64,000 bases of DNA from Osedax fenrisi (taxonomy: Eukaryota > Annelida > Polychaeta > Sabellida > Siboglinidae), in the NCBI GenBank assembly GCA_964019155.1, contig OZ025241.1, positions 62,753,634-62,817,633 of the forward strand. Reading direction: 5' to 3'. The translations under genes and the position numbers were made by a program. The notes below the pieces were generated by a model that was not told the DNA's origin, did not search any database, and was given only the letters and a program-made list of their open reading frames with translations. Every line of letters starts with the position of its first letter. Position 1 is the stretch's first letter. Below are positions 56,766-64,000 of the stretch, one piece after another.

Positions 56766-57720
56766 CCACTACCAGTATTTCCGGATATAATGTCCTGAAA
56801 TGATTTCTATAGAGAGTGATTTTATAGCAAGTTGTAGTGTGATACCCTTTAATGTTACTATATTTCCGGCAAGTTGCAGAAAAGTAAGGGGATATGATAC
56901 CCTGGGTATCCCACTATAGTATATATACTGTACTACTAGTGTATACAATTGTAGTTAACTTGCTAAAAATTCACTTTCTATTAAACATTTCCGGACATTA
57001 TTTTCGATAATACTGGTATACCATACACTATAGTACCCATGGGATAACCCTTTAATGGGGTACACCTAACTTAACCGTTTTGAGTTCAACTTAAGTTTTG
57101 ATGTAAGTTGAATGATGGGTTATATGATATAACTTATATCTTATATCAGTTATATACGGTTATATCAGTTTATATTGTTATTTATAATTAAATCCGTATT
57201 ACTATGTTTTACTCGACTGCTTTATTCATATATTAATTCTGATTTCTTGCTAACTGATTGATAGCTAGATATTTCTGCTTCATATTAACCATACTCTAAA
57301 ACTTCAGTCAACAACTGATTCCCATATATATATAAAATTAACTAATGATATTACTAATATTAATTTGACTAATGATATCTGAATTATGATAATAAATTAA
57401 TGATATTATATTAATAATATTTGATTAGAGATAATAAATTAATGATAATAATCAGTAATAATTGATTAATGATATATTTTGACTAATGATATTAATGACT
57501 ATTATTTATGACTATTGATTTTTACCTTTATATTTTATTTTTATTATTTTTTATTATTTTATTTTATAGTTTTGTTTTAATTTTACTTTTATACTTTTTA
57601 TATTGATGATATTATTATTTTTTTTATTTTGATATTTATGTTATTTCCCTTATTTACTTATAATTTGATTTGTATTTATTTTATTAAATGATGATATATA
57701 GTATGAGGAGTTTTTATTTA
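56766..57720. other. AT-rich spacer
   Basis: No gene recognised. From 57330 on it contains degenerate TAATGATATTA repeats leading into the TTA array. Confidence 0.5.
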
Positions 57721-57903
<183 letters not shown>

Positions 57904-58681
57904 TATTTATGTATTTTTTTATAAATTTATTTAGTTTTAATTATTTAAGAAAAATCAAATAAAAACAAAATGTATAAATAAAATGTTGGATTATTTATGA
58001 ATGTGTTATATTGAGTGGCACTAATAGCGATAGTGGTATGTAGTTGGGAGTAAAGGTGAATTTATTGGCGGTAAATGTTGGTCATGGCCATGAACATGCA
58101 TGTTCATACTCTTGGAGTAAGTATGATCCTTAAGGCATATGACTTGACGAACCCACACCTTGAAAGTTGAGATTCTATAATTAATATGCATGTCACCAAT
58201 ATAAATTACATGTGAAATACATAACAAACAAATTTATATTTTTTTATAGATTAAAATTTTCATTTTTATTTAAATTTTGTTAATTATGTTCATGTCATTA
58301 TTTATATTATAATTGTTATTATCTTATTATTTCTATTGTTATCTTATCACTTTATATTATTTTAGTTTGTTAACATAATTATTTATTTTTCTCTTTATAA
58401 TGATATATCTTTCATTTTTAATCTAGTGGAGAAAGACTCGACAAGCAATGCTTTTTCTTTCATCCAGGCCTTTTGCAAATATGATGTTATTATTACAATA
58501 AAGTATTTTAATTTCACAAGACTTAATTTACATAATGATCATGGATATATTGTTAATTTCAACTATATACAAAATCCTATATTAAATATATATATATATA
58601 TATATTGTTATTTGACCTTGCCAGCGATAATTAATACATATTAAGCATATCATCTATCTCAATGCTATTAATACTTTCACG

Positions 58682-58731
<50 letters not shown>

Positions 58732-58739
58732 ATATATAA

Positions 58740-58771
<32 letters not shown>

Positions 58772-59030
58772 TTTGCTTTTACTTCGTTAATCTATATATA
58801 TATTCCCTATACAAAGACTTACATTTACACTGTATTCCCCTGAGGTGCTCGCCCCCACGCCGTATAGGGCCGAAGTAGGGTCGAAGTAGGGCTTCAGTAG
58901 GGGATATGTAGGACCTAGTATATGCACACGTGTATTGCCGACACATACAATAATATTCACGTGACTGTATCGTAATGATAAATAGCGCATGCGTGGATTA
59001 TATATTCATATTGTATTAGGTTTTAAAATG

Positions 59031-59075
<45 letters not shown>

Positions 59076-59639
59076 GGACTATAACATTTTGATAAAGCGA
59101 TACCGATAGAGTTGGTTATGATTCATAACTTATGATTTATATATTACGATATTATGATATTGTGATATACACACAAGTGTCTATAGACATACATGTCGTA
59201 GGGATTACAAAGTTGAGAAATCAGCGTAGGATCTATAATTGGGCCCATAAAGTGTGGGATATATAGAAGGTGGGATATACACAATACATACGGTAATATA
59301 TAATCATCTATAGAGTACACTCTGTGCTTATGTAATACCTCCATACAGGGCGTACATTGTGAGACATAGAGTACACTTACATATATACTTACGTATATGT
59401 GTGGAGTTTATAAGGGGTATCATGGAAGGTATTAATTACGTACATATGTACGATAATATATATTATATATAATCACATATATGTATGATATATTATATAA
59501 TGCATAAGCGGTATAGCCTACACGTTAGGGCCTACCTGGATTAAAGAGTGGGTCTCGCATACCTAACCTACCTAACAGTATACTTGTACTCATGTACTCC
59601 TTGTACTGTATACAGTACCTATAGGTCCGGCAGTTCTTA

Positions 59640-59680
<41 letters not shown>

Positions 59681-59796
59681 GCCTAACATAGTATACTATA
59701 GGGAGTTTATACTATGATGTATAGTGTGGGGCTGCAAAGTAGGGCCTATATTATGATCTGCTTAGTTGTTCTATATATATATAAATCTAAATATAG

Positions 59797-59830
<34 letters not shown>

Positions 59831-60006
59831 TTATTAATGTTATCTACATTCACACGTCACTCCTTCCCACTATATATATATCGTTATGACCTTCAGAAAT
59901 AGTAGTATTACTTATAATACTGAAGTCATAGGTCATTCGAGTATCGGAGGAGATGATATATAATTCTCTTTTATTAATATTAATGTATTCATTATTATCA
60001 CACACA

Positions 60007-60048
<42 letters not shown>

Positions 60049-60694
60049 CTACATGTGTTATTATTGGGCATGCCTATTTACATAGTCAATATACTATATA
60101 GAGCTAGTGTACTATAATGCATTGCATGTAATGATATATTATATACGCTACTGCCAGAATATATATATTTATATTCATTCTCAACATTATAATATCTATC
60201 ATAGAGCTCTAGCTCTATAGAGACAAATTATCTATCTATCTATATGGTGTATATATATATGTAGTATAGTATAGACATCATAGACTCTATATACAATTGA
60301 ACTCTGGGGTTATATTAGTATAAGACATCTTTTATAATACCCTCATATATATAATATAGTGCGCCGCACATACACATACATACATAAGAACGCATGCACA
60401 CATACACATACACATACACATACACGTACATACATAAGAACGCATGCACACATACACATACACATACACATACACGTACATACATAAGAACGCATACACA
60501 CATACACATACACATACACGTACATACATAAGAACGCATGCACACATACACATATAAACACACACATATACATACTATAACGCACGACGTCGCACGCACA
60601 CACGACATATATGATTATAATCCTATAGGAAGAATACATTATGACTCACTTATATTTATCTATTATATATAATTATCTATTATACTATATATAG

Positions 60695-60749
<55 letters not shown>

Positions 60750-60855
60750 TGCACATATATATGTACATGTAAACGCTGCGTTTAATGACGGTGCGAGTGG
60801 TTACTAGCGAGTGTAAGCCCCAGTACCGGCGGTACCAGTGATACCACTACGCGTT
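57904..60855. other. Spacer with many TA arrays
   Basis: No gene recognised. TA arrays at 58685-58729, 59038-59074, 59643-59676, 60009-60047 and 60706-60742. A short GC-rich patch at 58845-58920 contains three GAAGTAGGG/CAGTAGGG repeats. Confidence 0.55.
60380..60562. repeat. 50-bp minisatellite
   Basis: Four units marked by AAGAACGCAT at 60386, 60436, 60486 and 60530 (spacing 50, 50 and 44), each filled with ACACATACACAT. Confidence 0.9.
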
Positions 60856-60859
60856 ACTA

Positions 60860-60985
60860 CGTACGCATGGCGGGAAACACGATACGAGGTCACGTGACGC
60901 GTTGCTATGACAACGGAGAGAGAACCAATCACGATCACGTGGTCAGCAGCGGACAATGGCGGACAATCACGTGGACACTGTCAGC
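60860..60985. promoter_or_regulatory. GC-rich promoter-like cluster
   Basis: In 120 bp: GGCGGGAAA (60869-60877, E2F-like), three CACGTG E-boxes (60891, 60936, 60968), GTTGCTATGACAAC (60901-60914, an RFX X-box-like near-palindrome) and CCAAT (60925-60929). The density in an AT-rich window suggests a real promoter. Which gene it serves is not visible; the strand is unknown. Confidence 0.5.
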
Positions 60986-61028
60986 ACCTCCTCCTCCTCC
61001 TCCTCCTCCTCCTCCTCCTGTTCATAGC
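60956..61028 (+). CDS. Short frame next to the promoter-like cluster, hypothetical
   Basis: ATG in good context (ACAATGGCGG) opens MADNHVDTVST followed by Ser from a TCC array, then a stop: 24 codons. An overlapping frame starting 60907 (MTTEREPITITWSAADNGG, Leu run, FIAVIILTP) could instead encode a single membrane segment. Neither resembles a known family, and they may be parts of an exon or a 5' UTR. Confidence 0.2.
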
Positions 61029-61139
61029 GGTGATCATCCTGACGCCGAGGACATACGATCACCGATATGTCCCTTCCATATATGGTAGAATATACATATG
61101 TGTAATACAAGTATACGTAAATGTAGACAGCGTGTGGTA

Positions 61140-61309
61140 GAGTGAACTCTATAGAGTGCATGACCTCTAGGTATACCTAGATATAGACACTATATTGTGT
61201 GGCATATATGTGTTGCATTGCATAACATCACCCGTATATATACGTATATACACTATAGTGTAGAAAATACATGTCCTTGAGTGTACCAAGAATACCATAA
61301 TTTAAGTAT

Positions 61310-61341
<32 letters not shown>

Positions 61342-61612
61342 CGCTACTACAAATACATACCCGCAAAATGTACGCCATACATTGTATACGGGGCAAATGT
61401 GTTTACTAATACATACATGGATAATATATTGACACGTGACTTAAGTGAATCATAACTAAAGTGATAATATTTTGAATAATTTAAAGAATAATATACACCT
61501 AGAAATAAATGAATATTATTATCATAAACAGTTCTTCAGGCTGCAGCCTGAAGTTGCGAACTGCGAACTATATATAGTGTGCATTATATTGTGTATATAT
61601 CATTATTTACTA

Positions 61613-61650
<38 letters not shown>

Positions 61651-62930
61651 ATATTTAATAAAATATATGTTATTTCTATAATATAGTAATTTGCATATAC
61701 ATAAACAATGTATTTTAATTTAAAATATATTATTTATTTTAATAGAAATGTATATATATATATTATTTATTATGATTTAATATTTCTCAGAATTACGTCA
61801 CACATCATAATCAAGATTCATTGAAGTGTGACGATATGATATTGTTACAACTTTCGATATTTAATTTATATATATAAATTAATTGCATATATGCAATTAA
61901 TTCTAAAAGTATACATTTTTGAGGAGAATACATTTTAAATTGTGTATAAAATCAGTACATGATAATATCTGTATAACATTTTGAACGAATATTATCTTTT
62001 GCTTAAAATGTATAGACAAAACTAATAGAAATAGTAAAGCCGGATGATGGTATCAAATTTGATATTATTTGATTATTAATAATAATTAATAAATAAACAT
62101 TCACATACATAATCGATTGTAGGTGAATATGGGTCGTAGTACAATGTCTTCCTACAGTTGCCTTCTTTATTTAAGAAGGGTTAGGTTGATAAGTTCAGTT
62201 CCTCTCTCCCAACCACCAGTGTCGGCTCCACGCGTGACCCCCCTATAGGGGGACATCTATAGAAAGCTCTATAGAAAGACATCCACCAAGTTGTCTAAGA
62301 CAATTGACGGGAGAATACATGCAGTGTATACAGTAAAAAATAACCTATAACCATAACGCTGAATAACCTATCTTAAAACGTCCCAAAATGGAAATAGGTA
62401 ACTGCCTATTACCAACATGTTTAATAGAGTGGTAATAGGGTAGTGCACTTTTTTCGGTAATAGGGTAGTGACTAGAATATATTCTAGCCGTAGAGTGTCT
62501 AGTTAACCAGTGGTCAAGAGCGGATGAAGATCGCAATGGTCAAGAGGATACAACGTATAGGACATAAGGATACACAAGGATACAACGTATAGACGAGCTA
62601 CAATAACAATACGCGCATCGTCTGATACGCGATGTGTGGAGACGAGATAGGCGACGTCGTCAGAGTTATGCCTAAAGAAAGATCTCACGATTATGAATCA
62701 TAATATAATAATTTCAATGCCGGATCGGTCGCGGCCCGGTTCAACAACGAGCGCGCATCCCATCTGTAATTCCTATAGGAATCCTATAGGATGGGTGTGT
62801 TGATTTATCTAATATAGCTTAGACACGCCCTATACTATAAGCATACACGCCCACTATATTACACTAAAGAAGGTAGGTACTCTTTATAAAGAGTTATATA
62901 GTATACTTAGCTATTAAACTTAACGCATTA
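61140..62930. other. Mixed spacer
   Basis: No gene recognised. TA arrays near 61317 and 61617. A TTACGTCA CRE-like site is at 61793. GC-rich patches at 62200-62260 and 62715-62765 (CGGATCGGTCGCGGCCCGG) are unexplained. Confidence 0.5.
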
Positions 62931-62936
62931 TAACTA

Positions 62937-63040
62937 TTACTATAACTATTACTATAACTATTACTATAACTATTACTATAACTATAACTATTACTATAAC
63001 TATTACTATTACTATTACTATTACTATAACTATTACTAAA
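62937..63040 (+). repeat. (CTATAACTATTA)n leader array of a LINE
   Basis: About nine 12-bp units, partly collapsing to CTATTA, lying about 180 bp upstream of LINE endonuclease coding. Related to the CTATAA array at 6631. Confidence 0.85.
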
Positions 63041-63199
63041 CTAACTGACTACTTGCGGAACGGAGTCGACTCCCAGAAGATATACTAACACACGAGGTTC
63101 TATATACATACTATTAATATTGCAAGTTAGATACTGGATGTATTGCCATATTGACAACACAGATAATAATACAATGAATGACAACAACAGCAATACGAA

Positions 63200-64000
63200 G
63201 AATGGCACGATAAACTAGTACCACACAACAATAGGCACATTGAACGCGCTCACATACTTAGAGGAGTAGGATACTTCACAAACTAACAACATAATTAAAC
63301 ATATATTGGTGGGATATAATATATATACCTATATGTGGCTGAAATAAGATCGAACAACTCGTGTGAAATACTGGGGGTCATGGGTGACGAGGGTGACTTG
63401 TTAGTCTACAGTGGACTATAACAGTGTCACCAATAGGGAGTAGCTGTTATAGTTTGAAATGAACTAACATCAGTTATCCTAAAGTATACGGAGGTATCTA
63501 GTGGAATAATATCAATTAGATTGAATTCATATCTAGTAAATAAGACGATTATACAGATATATGCAGCTCCCACGTGTAACTATGCTGATGAACAATTTTA
63601 TGAAAAGTTAGAATACACTATAACAAGTTCACATGAGAAAGATATTTGTATTGTTCAATGTGACTGGAATGCTGTAATAGGTGATTCTAGTAATGAGTTG
63701 AAAAATGTTGTAGGTAAATTTACACTAGAGAAAACTAACTCACGGGGCATTATACTATATGAATGTACGACAAATTAAACTTACACTTACAAATACTTTA
63801 CACCTATACAAGAAATCAAGAAATTATACCTGGAACTCTCCTAACATTCTAATCCGTGATCTAATTGACTATATCCTAACTACAAATAGGTTAAAATTAA
63901 GTATATATAATGCTTCAACAAGGTCCTACATACCATTGAGCTGTAGTAATGTACTAATAATGTACCTACCTTTTTCTCTATAATATGCGATTAAAGATAC
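63200..64000 (+). mobile_element. RTE-like LINE, 5' end (endonuclease), runs off the window
   Basis: IGTLNALTYLEE near 63234, then VMGDEGDLLVYSG near 63377 and SGIISIRLNSYLVNKTIIQI leading to YAAPTCNYADEQFYEKLEYT, IVQCDWNAVIGDSSNELK and GKFTLEKTNSRGIILYE (63521-63778). The next frame continues LTNTLHLYKKSRNYTWNSPN and LIRDLIDYILTTNRLKLSI. The QIYAAPT, DWNA and TW.SP...IDYI order is the APE endonuclease of RTE/BovB-type LINEs. Frameshifts near 63300 and 63770. Confidence 0.88.

Noticed and set aside
58787..58990. 67-codon minus-strand frame
   Set aside because: It overlaps short GAAGTAGGG repeats and has no family resemblance.
60315..60639. Cys/Val/Tyr-rich minus-strand frames
   Set aside because: Translation of the 50-bp ACATAC minisatellite.

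Overview
The window is animal (metazoan) nuclear DNA. It is strongly AT-rich and has spliceosomal introns, non-LTR retrotransposons of two kinds, hAT-type DNA transposons, a tRNA-derived SINE and very many microsatellites. I see no prokaryotic gene structure. The species cannot be read from the sequence; an AT-rich invertebrate is the best guess.

One host gene can be assembled: a CMIP (c-Maf-inducing protein) orthologue on the minus strand. It runs from a CpG-rich first exon (start codon 47196-47194) to a stop codon at 15550-15548, about 31.6 kb. I place 21 exons, 20 of them mutually consistent in phase apart from the unresolved join through exon 10. The predicted protein is about 690 residues, with an N-terminal PH-like part, a helical middle and C-terminal leucine-rich repeats ending in DIRYTEAW. 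Exons 1-2 are separated by a 16.7-kb intron full of repeats. Eleven of the 19 donor sites I could assign read GTT rather than GTA/GTG, which is unusual for animals.

Layout. 1-6.5 kb: AT-rich spacer with iteron-bearing MITE-like elements (119-679, 5779-6480) and an RTE-like LINE 3' fragment (1680-2893). 6.5-14.35 kb: a nested stack, in which an RTE-like LINE is split by a hAT-type element (7223-11083) that itself carries a CR1/L2-like LINE, and the outer LINE is split again by a foldback element (12344-13381). 15.5-47.2 kb: CMIP. Its introns hold a tandem LINE array (21.1-24.9 kb), three same-orientation copies of one MITE, a 488-bp TIR element, a 1.07-kb TAG array, a 197-bp CTA array, two CRE sites and a 62-bp perfect palindrome. 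47.2-50.5 kb: CMIP 5' region and a tRNA-headed SINE. 50.55-52.79 kb: a ZMYM1-like hAT relic with an 8-bp target duplication, interrupted by a 973-bp MITE. 52.8-62.9 kb: mostly microsatellites and spacer, with a 508-bp hAT MITE (56250-56757) and a GC-rich promoter-like cluster (60860-60980). 62.9-64 kb: the 5' end of another RTE-like LINE running off the window.

Apart from CMIP and a possible promoter at 60.9 kb, everything recognisable is mobile or repetitive DNA. The most unusual signals are the +3T donor bias in CMIP, the group of elements that share AGGGGA termini but carry different iterons, and the datable stack of nested insertions.
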